A DNA stretch of 22,400 nucleotides, taken from contig JAZUMF010000127.1 in assembly GCA_045603485.1 (NCBI GenBank), forward strand, positions 1-22,400, written 5' to 3'. Under the pieces are notes generated by a model. The model was not told where the DNA came from, did no database searches, and saw only the letters and a program-made list of their open reading frames with translations. Both the position numbers and the translations under genes were made by a program. This DNA is from RGIG5952 sp045603485 (lineage in GTDB: Bacteria > Verrucomicrobiota > Kiritimatiellia > RFP12 > JAAYLN01). Within the stretch, counting starts at the first letter, position 1. Each line of letters opens with the position of its first letter. Shown piece by piece: positions 1 through 7,378 of this stretch.

Positions 1-90
1 AGGCTGAGGGTTAAGACGAAGGTCGTTGACGAGTTCGGCTGGAAGGAAGAGCCAAGCAATGTTGTCAGCGTCGGGGTTGTCAATTTCTAA
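1..90 (+). CDS. C-terminal end of an upstream gene (partial)
   Basis: Frame 1 is open from the first base and stops with TAA at 88-90, giving 29 residues ending VVSVGVVNF. The residues alternate polar and hydrophobic (VKTKVVDEF, NVVSVGVVNF), like the last beta strands of a beta-sandwich or fibronectin-like domain in a secreted protein. Nothing more can be said without the upstream sequence. The next gene starts only 15 bases after the stop. Confidence 0.5.
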   Translation, partial: RLRVKTKVVDEFGWKEEPSNVVSVGVVNF

Positions 91-105
91 CATCTACGTC
101 TTATC

Positions 106-2562
106 ATGCAAAAGAAACTAAGATCAAGCAAAAAGCCGATGCTTCGCTTTCAGGAGATTGTCGATAGCATCCCTGACGAGTTGGTGGCGTTTTTCCAGAA
201 GTTCGAGTCCTCGCGTGATCGGCTGACGCTCACGCAGGAGGCCGACGTTCTGAATGCGGTTGCGCATGAAGAATATCTTGACTGTGCTGGCACAGGCGGA
301 AAGTCCGGCAGACGCCCCACCGCGTTGATGCGGTGGTACGAAGTATTCCGCGACATCTACATCCTGAGCCGAGCGAGGAGTTCCAGCGACGCCGAGATAA
401 GGAAGAACCCCAACGGGTTCGCGACGTTCGCCCGCACTTTCGAGCCGCTTGCGTTTCTGCCGGACTTCTGGTTTGCGGCGGCGAGGAACGTTTCGTCGTC
501 GGACATCCGCGATCGTGGCCACGGGTTGCGGCTGGCGTTTGAGAGGTATCTCTACGAATGTGCCGGTGGCGGCGTTTGGGGGGCGATGGACTGGGAAATG
601 AACCGCTTCCTGCAACGTCGCATCTACGAGACGCTCAAGTCCGATGAGCCAGGGGCGCTCCGCAGAATCGCCGCGTTGGCGCTTACGGCCCGTGCAGTTG
701 CCGCTGGCGAACTGGGGCTGTATGTGGAGGAGCGTGACGACGTTACGTTGCCGCTTTCGGGGTTCTCCAACGTCCACAACGACCCTCGCAAGCAGAATCC
801 GCTTCTGAAATACTACCACTACGACCGCTTTACGCAGCTCTCCTTCGCCCGTGAACACGAGTTCGCGATGGACCCGAACGTGTCCGGGACGCACATGCGC
901 TTTGAGCGCCAGTGGGTTGCGATGGCGGTTCTATCAGACGTGATCCTAAAGGAGTCGGATGCACATTCGACGAATGCCGCCGCGACCCGCGTCATGCTGG
1001 AGTCGGTATCCCAGTGCATGCTGAAGATCAAGAGCAAGTTCAGGGGACAGCCGGCTCACAAGAAGATTCTTGCGGCGGCAGACGCAATCTACAACTGGGT
1101 TGCATTGCGGCCTGACGAGTTTGCGCAGCTTTCCGAAGCGGAACTTCTCAAACAGATCAGCATCCGCGAACGCCCGGTTGAAAGCCGATTCTACCTCGAC
1201 AAGTGCGGTTTCGCCGATGCGCCCGCTTTCTGGGCTGCGGTTATGCCGATTTTCCGCGAGCTTGACGACGCCTGCGACGCCAACCGCGACCGAGTCGTCG
1301 CGAAGTACACCGAACAGCAGCGGCGCGAAGCTTTCAAGGACGCGCGTTCGGCTGTGCAGTTCGTGCAAGACGCGCTCGACAAGGGCAACGTCTCCGAATT
1401 GCCGGGGGTGATCGGCAGGACTGGGGTGCGCGATGCGCTGATGACGCTTATGATCAATGGGGCGGCGACGCTACAGTACGCCGTAATGGACAAGGTGCTG
1501 ACAGTAAAAGACAAGGCGACGGCGTCCCGTATCTCGTTCTGGAGCAATGAGCGCCGTGTTGTACGCATTCTGCCGACACGGATGCCGTTCGCAGAAGACG
1601 AGACTCCTCAGTTCCGCGACTGGATCGTGCGCTATCTCACAGACCTATCCTCGAAATGTGCCGCCGAGAAGAACGCGGCAATTCGGGGGCAACGCGATAA
1701 GTGGCTTCAGGCCTGGCATAAGAAGAATGGCGAAAAGGCGAGCCCGAAGCGCGTCCCATTCTCCAACATCAGTCCTATTTCGTACAAAGGCATCGACTTC
1801 GGGGAAGTCTGTGTGGCGGCAGACAAGCTCTGGAATTTCTATTTCACGGCAGACGACGTCTGCCTCAATCGCTGGATCGTGTCGATTGACACGGCGCTGG
1901 ACATCCTGCGTTACATGGATGAACATCACCACTACAAGCATACCTTTGGCAATTTTCCGTGGACGTGCGCACCTGAAATGCGCAAGGGACTGAGTGCGCG
2001 TCTTGAGGCCGAGAAAGAGCAGTTTGAAGAGAAAGAACTATGGCCGGACAACATGGATGACCTCAAGGCGAACCTTGCTGCAGAACCATCCTGCACAATC
2101 GACGATCTCATGTCCGGCGAGTCGCGGATTCTCGTCATGGTCGCAGTATTTGCCCGCTTGATGGTGCATACCGCTGTGGCGCATGCCGCGCTCTGGGAGC
2201 GCAGGGCTGACCTCTTCGCGTTCTTCACGCATATCCTCATTGCCTCTAACCGCGATTTCGATCTCCCGTTCCCCTGGCACCTTGACATCACGTCGGCAAG
2301 CTACCTTCGCACGGGACGTACGCATACGCGGCAGACGAACGTGGTTGACGACATTGTAGATGGCGCTTTTCACGACGAATCCGAAAGAGCGCTCTTCATC
2401 GTTTTCGTCGCCCACTACCTTGCGCGGCAGTCGAATGCCGTGCGGATTCTTGACGCGATACTCGCAAGTTCGCGGATGAAGGCGTATTTTGCCGATCAGG
2501 ACTCCGCCCTTGCCGAGCGTCGCGTCAAATTTCTGAAATCGTATTTTGAAGGGATTTCGTGA
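106..2562 (+). CDS. large uncharacterised protein, 818 aa
   Basis: I do not recognise this protein. It is long, mostly helical in character, and has no signal peptide or membrane segment, so it is probably cytoplasmic. No Walker, nuclease or protease motif stands out. Visible oddities are a charged, Lys-rich N-terminus, a His-rich patch (DEHHHYKH) near residue 605, many Trp/Phe-rich helices, and a helical end (near residues 770-818). The start is uncertain: ATG at 106 has no clear Shine-Dalgarno sequence, and an in-frame ATG at 139 is the alternative. Its stop overlaps the start of the next small gene (TGATG), so the two are probably co-translated. Codon use is GC-rich, like the minus-strand operon it faces, and unlike the AT-richer genes after 12.4 kb. 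The sequence is certainly coding; its function is unknown. Confidence 0.85.
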   Translation: MQKKLRSSKKPMLRFQEIVDSIPDELVAFFQKFESSRDRLTLTQEADVLNAVAHEEYLDCAGTGGKSGRRPTALMRWYEVFRDIYILSRARSSSDAEIRKNPNGFATFARTFEPLAFLPDFWFAAARNVSSSDIRDRGHGLRLAFERYLYECAGGGVWGAMDWEMNRFLQRRIYETLKSDEPGALRRIAALALTARAVAAGELGLYVEERDDVTLPLSGFSNVHNDPRKQNPLLKYYHYDRFTQLSFAREHEFAMDPNVSGTHMRFERQWVAMAVLSDVILKESDAHSTNAAATRVMLESVSQCMLKIKSKFRGQPAHKKILAAADAIYNWVALRPDEFAQLSEAELLKQISIRERPVESRFYLDKCGFADAPAFWAAVMPIFRELDDACDANRDRVVAKYTEQQRREAFKDARSAVQFVQDALDKGNVSELPGVIGRTGVRDALMTLMINGAATLQYAVMDKVLTVKDKATASRISFWSNERRVVRILPTRMPFAEDETPQFRDWIVRYLTDLSSKCAAEKNAAIRGQRDKWLQAWHKKNGEKASPKRVPFSNISPISYKGIDFGEVCVAADKLWNFYFTADDVCLNRWIVSIDTALDILRYMDEHHHYKHTFGNFPWTCAPEMRKGLSARLEAEKEQFEEKELWPDNMDDLKANLAAEPSCTIDDLMSGESRILVMVAVFARLMVHTAVAHAALWERRADLFAFFTHILIASNRDFDLPFPWHLDITSASYLRTGRTHTRQTNVVDDIVDGAFHDESERALFIVFVAHYLARQSNAVRILDAILASSRMKAYFADQDSALAERRVKFLKSYFEGIS

Positions 2563-2783
2563 TGGGCGACGGAACAACAGTATCGACCACTCCGATGGAA
2601 TGGCGTTCGCGCGTCCGAGCAGCCGCCCAGGCGCGCCCGGTCGTGTTTCTCGAGCGCGACATCGGGCAGCGGTTACTCCTTATGCGCGAACAGCTCAAGG
2701 GAGTGCCGTGCAAGGAGCGTACGGTTGGCGGACGTGCCAAGAGCTCGCTTCCGCGTCAGATGCGCGACCTGAAGGCGAAATAG
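2562..2783 (+). CDS. small basic protein, 73 aa
   Basis: Read from ATG at 2562, which overlaps the stop of the 818-aa gene (TGATG), so translational coupling is likely. A GTG one codon upstream (2559) is also in frame. The product is rich in Arg and Lys (WRSRVRAAAQARP, GGRAKSSLPRQMRDLKAK) and has no membrane segment. It could be a nucleic-acid-binding partner of the upstream protein, but this is only a guess from charge. No family is recognised. It ends 14 bases before the convergent minus-strand operon. Confidence 0.55.
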   Translation: MGDGTTVSTTPMEWRSRVRAAAQARPVVFLERDIGQRLLLMREQLKGVPCKERTVGGRAKSSLPRQMRDLKAK

Positions 2784-2788
2784 ACCGC

Positions 2789-2811
2789 GAGCTGCTTCAG
2801 AACGGCAGCTC
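2789..2811. other. hairpin between convergent genes, possible terminator
   Basis: A perfect 7-bp inverted repeat (GAGCTGC / GCAGCTC) with a 9-base loop lies between the plus-strand gene ending at 2783 and the minus-strand gene ending at 2797, and overlaps the latter's last codons. There is no T-run on either side, so it is not a classical intrinsic terminator. Its position between convergent transcripts is the only support. Confidence 0.25.
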
Positions 2812-3171
2812 AAAGCCGTCGGCGATCCCTGCTGCCTTGGCAAGCGCCTCGCATTGGCTGGCAGTCCATTCTTCCATCTTGTCTAGGGCGTCATTATGGG
2901 CTTCGCAGAGCCGCGATACGATGTCCTGAACAGATGCCGTTTCGAGGGATTCGTCCGCATTCAGGGATTCTATCCTGTAATCGCGGATGACCACCGCGAA
3001 TTTTCCGTCTTCGCTTTTACCGACGAAAGGTCGTAGCCGCGACCTCTGCTTCAGTTCAGACATCCACGAACTGACCTTGTTCGCCTTGGCCAGCAGTTCT
3101 GCGGTCGCTTCAGGTGGCGGCAAGTTTTCGAGGATTTCTTCCTTTTCACTCTTTTTGGTGGTGGTGCTCAT
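2797..3171 (-). CDS. small uncharacterised protein, 124 aa
   Basis: Last gene of the minus-strand operon. ATG at 3171 follows a strong Shine-Dalgarno (AAAGGAG, 6 bases before the start), 28 bases after the 328-aa gene. The N-terminal 35 residues are charged and probably helical or disordered. The middle (FVGKSEDGKFAVVIRDYRI) looks like a beta hairpin. The C-terminal half is helical, with a Cys in EWTASQCEAL, and the protein ends in FELPF. There is no signal peptide or membrane segment. No family is recognised. Operon position suggests a cytoplasmic partner, adaptor or substrate of the AAA+ protease two genes upstream, but nothing in the sequence proves this. Confidence 0.7.
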   Translation of the reverse strand: MSTTTKKSEKEEILENLPPPEATAELLAKANKVSSWMSELKQRSRLRPFVGKSEDGKFAVVIRDYRIESLNADESLETASVQDIVSRLCEAHNDALDKMEEWTASQCEALAKAAGIADGFELPF

Positions 3172-3199
3172 GTTGTTCTCCTTTCATTTGGTTTTACTG

Positions 3200-4186
3200 T
3201 TAAGCGGGTTTAGTAAACGCGGCATTGAGTGCTTCCAGAAGTCTTGGTTCGCATTCAATCAATTCCGGACGGCTGTTGCCTGTGTATTTATTTAGCGTTT
3301 CCTCGACCGTATCGAGCATCGAGTCGGCAACCTGCTCTTGGCGGATAAGGCGAATCTCCGTGTCCTCCCAGTTGATAGAATGGCATATCTCGTTCGTGAT
3401 GTTGCATTTCTTGTTAATCAGGATTAGGGAGTGGAACGGTGTCTCCGATCCAACGATTGGAGCGATTGCCGTCCTGACTTTGCCTGCAATGGCAAGCGGT
3501 GACGTAGCGATTCCTTTTGTGCCGAACCACATTGGCGTGTCGTCGTCCTCTGAGTCCTCATCGGCTATCCAGTCGCCTCTCTTGTCGAAGTATGTGGCTG
3601 CAACGAAATGGCCGTTTAGTTCATAGAAGTCGGCGCTGAACGGCTCTAATTCAAAATGTGCTATGGTCTTTCCACCTCGGAATATGATGGCTGACGCAAG
3701 AAAGGCGGCATCCGTCAACTCCGCAGAGTTGTCTGCTTCCTCGTCACCTTCCTCCTCGTCAGATGAAATCGGAAGGTCAAAGTCAAGTTGCGTTGCCGTG
3801 CCGCTATCAGACGCTTCGCTTTCCTCCTTGCCGAACAGTTCCTCGGGGAGGCGGTCTATATGATAGACCTTGATCGCGTGGTGCTTGATGGACGTAGTCG
3901 TACACAGGAGAAGCTTTGCCGAATTCCGCTTGCAGATGTTGGAGCAGTTGTCCGGGTCATCGTTCGACACCTTGTACCACGATTCCCAGTTGTAGCGGAG
4001 ATAGAGGTGCATCTCGTCCGTCCAGAATATCGCAGCATCTATGGGCAGGTCCTCTTCATCGGAGCCTATTTGCATCATGACGCCATACTCGCCTAGCGAG
4101 AAACTGCTTGTCGCCAGCTCGCAATTCGACATCGAGACCTTGTCCTCGGACCAGTCCTCGAACTCCGGCTCCCACATCTTATTCAT
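3200..4186 (-). CDS. acidic uncharacterised protein, 328 aa
   Basis: ATG at 4186 overlaps the end of the AAA+ protease gene by 8 bases (ATGAATAA), with an AAAGGATGG-like ribosome site inside that gene. The overlap implies coupled translation and a functional link. The protein is very acidic: long Asp/Glu/Ser runs occur near residues 130-155 (SSDEEEGDEEADNS) and 206-217 (DEDSEDDD), which are probably disordered linkers. Between them lie beta-rich segments (AAIFWTDEMHLYLRYNW; IIFRGGKTIAHFELEPF). The C-terminal part (HSLILINKKCNI..EICHSINWEDTEIRLI) faintly recalls NERD or restriction-like folds, but no catalytic set is visible, so I do not assign it. It has no membrane segment. It may be an adaptor or regulator of the protease. 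Confidence 0.75.
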   Translation of the reverse strand: MNKMWEPEFEDWSEDKVSMSNCELATSSFSLGEYGVMMQIGSDEEDLPIDAAIFWTDEMHLYLRYNWESWYKVSNDDPDNCSNICKRNSAKLLLCTTTSIKHHAIKVYHIDRLPEELFGKEESEASDSGTATQLDFDLPISSDEEEGDEEADNSAELTDAAFLASAIIFRGGKTIAHFELEPFSADFYELNGHFVAATYFDKRGDWIADEDSEDDDTPMWFGTKGIATSPLAIAGKVRTAIAPIVGSETPFHSLILINKKCNITNEICHSINWEDTEIRLIRQEQVADSMLDTVEETLNKYTGNSRPELIECEPRLLEALNAAFTKPA

Positions 4187-7136
4187 TCTCGTTCCATCCT
4201 TTCTTCTTGGCGATTAGGTTAGTCTTGCGGCTAAGTATGGCTACCACATCCTCCTTGAAAAGCGTTCCACGCTGGACGAGTTCGTCGGCGACGGATTTGA
4301 GCGCTGACTTGTTCTTCGTGAGAAGCGAGGCGACAACCTTCTTCCTCTCTGCGAGGATTGCGTTGGCCTTTGGGCGGATGCGAGCCCAGTCGTGCTCGCT
4401 GTCTGCGTAGTCGGAAGTCATTGCAAGTTCATCGTCGTCGCAGAAGCCTCCGCGAACGATTCTCTTTGCGTAGTCCGTTGCCTTGCAGAAGTCGCTGTCG
4501 CTACCCTCTGTCACAGTGCCGAGAAGCCGTTCGGCGGCATTGCCGGCAAGCGCGACGTCGATTTTTTCCGTGAGTTTCTTCATTGACTTTCCCAGGTTCC
4601 CGTCGCGCAGGTTTTCGAGGAATCCGAGATTGTCGGCAATGCCGTTGATTGTCACTTGCAGCCAGTCGTGTCCGAGAAGAGTTGCGACAAGCGCGTGGCC
4701 GGCCTCATGTATCGCAACATGGAGCTTCTCCTCGTCCGTCAGCTGCGGACGCTGCGTTTCGTCGCCTGCGAATTCCGTGTTCCTTGCCTGCGCGAACATG
4801 CTACGCGTCGGCGTGCCAGCCTCGGCGAGATCAACCATCTCCCTCAAGACGCTCAGGATGTTTGCGGGTGCCCATCCGTCGGTTGCCCGAACGATGAGAT
4901 TCTTCAGATTCTGGGGCATTGTGCGCTCCGCCTTGCGGCAGAAGATGTCGATGAGCTTCGAGCGGTCTTCGGCCTTTCGCAGAACGTCAATCTTGATGCG
5001 GGTGTGGAGACGCCCAGGACGCGTCAGCGCCGGATCGAGCATTTCCGGACGGTTCGTCGCACCGATTACGAGGACATGACTGTCCTCGAACCCGTCGAGA
5101 AGCGTGAGAAGTGTGTTGATAACTGGTGCTTGCGAGGCGTTTGAACGTTCCCGCGAGCCGATAGCGTCACACTCATCGATGAAGATGATTGACTGAGTTC
5201 GCTCCGCCGTTGCGAAAAGGTTCTCTATCCACCCGACGGCGCGGTTGTCGTTGCGGGATGTCGTGAACTTCGCCGCATTAACGCAGATGAAGCTGCGGTT
5301 GAGCGTGTGTGCGATTGCTTTGGCGAAAGCCGTTTTCCCGGTTCCGGGCGGGCCGTAAAGGAGGATGTGGTCAGGCTTGAATCCCTCGGCCTTGCGGTCG
5401 TGTTCGCTTGCGAGGAACTTACGGACGCGCGTCCATGCCGTTTCCATGCCGACAAGATCTTCCGGCTTCATGTTGGGCGGGCAGACGCTGAACCATCCGG
5501 CGTCCTCGATGGACGGCATGACGGTGTGGCGGAGGTTTGTGATGTGCAACGTTGTCTTTCCGTCGGAGAATGATACCTTGATGTCGTATTCAAGCTGCCG
5601 TGCCTGCCTGATTCTGGTATGTGTGCGTTTCTCAAGCGCAGCCATCGCATCATCGCTCTCGGAGGCGTCAGGGATGTCAAGCGTAGGAAGGTCATCAACG
5701 ATAATGGTTATGCGAGAACCGTCGGCATTGGGTTGATCCTGCGCATTGAGCAGTTCTCTCTCAAGGCGCGTAATTATGACGGATTCGACTGCCGATGCGA
5801 TGCCGTGTGCGGAATCGATGTTCTGAAGCGTCTCGATGAAGAATGTGACCAGTTTTTCGCGGTCGGCCTCGATCTCGGCTTCGAAGATTGATTTTGCCTG
5901 CGCAAGCGCACGGTCAACGGCATCGCCGATGATTTCGTACATTGAACGGACGTTGTGCCTCTTGAAGAGAATCGGAACATCCACCTTCTTGAGGATTTCG
6001 GCAATAATTCCTGCCTTTTCCGGCATTTCGGCTTCAAGCCCTGCAGTAATGCCCTCGACGAGCTTCTGCCGTGGAATCGTCCCACCGTTACGAGAGCAGA
6101 GATGGGCGAACTTCCCGGACTCGATGTAGGAAGCACCCTGGTTGGTAATCAGGATTACGACATTGTTCGCAAATGATACTTCTTTTTCGGTGAATTCGTC
6201 AACAAGTTTCCCGGTCGCCAGCATATTGGCGATTGGCACGAGCGCCCCTGGATGCGCCTTGTCAATATTCTCGAAGATAAGAACTCCGCGAGGGAACCTT
6301 GCGGCTTGGCTGGTCACATCGCCTTCGTCACCCCCGTCCTTCCAGCAGGGGTCTCTGCCGCATATCTCGGTTATGAGCTGATCAACTGAATAGCGGCTCA
6401 TGTCGATTATTTCGGGCTTTCCTGCCCCGAATTCACGTGCCCATGCATCGCGGAATGCGGTTGCCGTCATTGATTTGCCGGTTCCAGGCCCACCCAGAAA
6501 GCTTGTGGAGATGGGGCGGAATCTCCGTTCCGATGGCGGGATGGTCATCGAGGAGGCCACATGCGCGATAAGCGCCTCTACGGCTTTCTCCTGTCCGTGG
6601 CAGGTCTTGGAAAGTGAATTCTTTATCTGCTTGAGCGACTTCATCCTGTTTGCGCGTTCATTTGCGCACGATTTTCTGAACTCAATGTCGGCGGCTTCCT
6701 GCGCACGGGCCATGACATCCTCGACAAATGCCGCATTGTCCGGGACAATTGCGTTGAGCTGCAGGAGTTCGAGAACGGGACCGAGCGGCTTGATCAGCAT
6801 GGCGGCAGCAAGATGCGGTAGCCCGAGTTCGATTACAGGCCCAATGTACTCCGTCACCTCATCCATCCGCCCGCCATGCAGCGAGAGGATGCGATTGACC
6901 TGCGAGGAGAGCAGTACTTCCCCCGCCTGATCGTTGGATTCAAATGAAAGGTTCTCCGGGCGAATGAGGCACTTGATGCCGAGAATCTCGCGCAATATGT
7001 CGCTGTCTGTGTCAAGAAACGCCGCAAGAAGGTGCTTAAGACGAAGAACCTTGTCATCGGCTCCAGATGCGTAGTGCGCTGCGAGGGCGAGGATTTTTGA
7101 GTAGCTTTCCGAATACAGTGGTTGTTCTTTACTCAT
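4179..7136 (-). CDS. Clp-FtsH chimera: ClpB-type AAA+ fused to FtsH-type AAA+ and M41 zinc protease
   Basis: Predicted ATP-driven unfoldase-protease, 985 aa. Residues 1-150 resemble the Clp N-domain (YSKILALAAHYA..LRLKHLLAAFL). Residues 175-470 are a ClpB D2-like AAA+ module: Walker A GGPGTGKS (215-222), IDMSRYS (244-250), Walker B region VLIFEN..KAHP (285-295; Glu-Asn where ClpB has Asp-Glu), sensor-1 TNQGA (331-335). Residues 550-770 are an FtsH-like AAA+ module: Walker A GPPGTGKT (595-602), Walker B IIFIDE (650-655), TNRPEMLDPALTRPGR with both arginines. Residues 800-970 are an M41 peptidase domain: HEAGH (810-814), and a likely third zinc ligand Asp882 in GSDSDFCKATD. FtsH's two N-terminal membrane helices are absent, so it should be soluble. 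The FVG pore motif of FtsH is not seen at its usual place. A ribosome site (AAAGGA) precedes ATG 7136. Domain calls are firm; the substrate is unknown. Confidence 0.93.
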   Translation of the reverse strand: MSKEQPLYSESYSKILALAAHYASGADDKVLRLKHLLAAFLDTDSDILREILGIKCLIRPENLSFESNDQAGEVLLSSQVNRILSLHGGRMDEVTEYIGPVIELGLPHLAAAMLIKPLGPVLELLQLNAIVPDNAAFVEDVMARAQEAADIEFRKSCANERANRMKSLKQIKNSLSKTCHGQEKAVEALIAHVASSMTIPPSERRFRPISTSFLGGPGTGKSMTATAFRDAWAREFGAGKPEIIDMSRYSVDQLITEICGRDPCWKDGGDEGDVTSQAARFPRGVLIFENIDKAHPGALVPIANMLATGKLVDEFTEKEVSFANNVVILITNQGASYIESGKFAHLCSRNGGTIPRQKLVEGITAGLEAEMPEKAGIIAEILKKVDVPILFKRHNVRSMYEIIGDAVDRALAQAKSIFEAEIEADREKLVTFFIETLQNIDSAHGIASAVESVIITRLERELLNAQDQPNADGSRITIIVDDLPTLDIPDASESDDAMAALEKRTHTRIRQARQLEYDIKVSFSDGKTTLHITNLRHTVMPSIEDAGWFSVCPPNMKPEDLVGMETAWTRVRKFLASEHDRKAEGFKPDHILLYGPPGTGKTAFAKAIAHTLNRSFICVNAAKFTTSRNDNRAVGWIENLFATAERTQSIIFIDECDAIGSRERSNASQAPVINTLLTLLDGFEDSHVLVIGATNRPEMLDPALTRPGRLHTRIKIDVLRKAEDRSKLIDIFCRKAERTMPQNLKNLIVRATDGWAPANILSVLREMVDLAEAGTPTRSMFAQARNTEFAGDETQRPQLTDEEKLHVAIHEAGHALVATLLGHDWLQVTINGIADNLGFLENLRDGNLGKSMKKLTEKIDVALAGNAAERLLGTVTEGSDSDFCKATDYAKRIVRGGFCDDDELAMTSDYADSEHDWARIRPKANAILAERKKVVASLLTKNKSALKSVADELVQRGTLFKEDVVAILSRKTNLIAKKKGWNENE

Positions 7137-7138
7137 GG

Positions 7139-7378
7139 CTATTGTCCTTTCTGTCCGTTTTGACTTTTAGTATTTTCTCTTCCCATAGTTTCGCAGCCGA
7201 AGGTTCTTTCTCTATAACGAGACGCCAAAAGCGTCGATTCCGTTTTGCACATGCAATTTCGTCCGAGTCGGATGTGATTTTGAGCCTTATGTAACGCGAA
7301 TCGGTGCGGGATAAGGAAGAAGAAGTGAAGGATGCCCAGTACAGTTTGCGCTATAAGGGCAATCGCCCCACTGATGGC
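7139..7378 (-). pseudogene. displaced C-terminal part of the SEDS-like gene, out of frame
   Basis: Downstream of the repeat, the frame ending with TAG at 7139 encodes a good membrane helix (ISGAIALIAQTVLGILHFFFLIP), followed by a basic tail, and stops 2 bases before the ATG of the AAA+ gene. In SEDS proteins a helix of this kind follows the TDF region, so this is most likely the original continuation of the 7287-8285 gene. A second out-of-frame stretch, 7129-7350, has no ATG and reads 73 codons (..RYIRLKITSDSDEIA..RFWRLVIEKEPSAAKLWEEKIL..) into the start of the AAA+ gene. It also looks protein-like, so a second frameshift is possible. Which tail was native cannot be settled by eye. Confidence 0.45.

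Noticed and set aside
124..894. 256-codon open frame antisense to the 818-aa gene
   Set aside because: Arg/Val-rich composition typical of the reverse complement of a GC-rich gene; no ribosome site, and the plus-strand frame is open for 2.4 kb through it.
2038..2577. 179-codon antisense frame at the end of the 818-aa gene
   Set aside because: Shadow of the longer coding frame; Arg-rich, no start signal, no recognisable domain.
3200..4186. NERD-nuclease assignment for the acidic protein
   Set aside because: Only a vague similarity of the C-terminal strands; the catalytic Asp/Glu-x-Lys pattern could not be found.
4483..5079. 198-codon plus-strand frame opposite the protease domain
   Set aside because: Ser/Arg-rich reverse shadow of the strongly conserved FtsH/M41 region.
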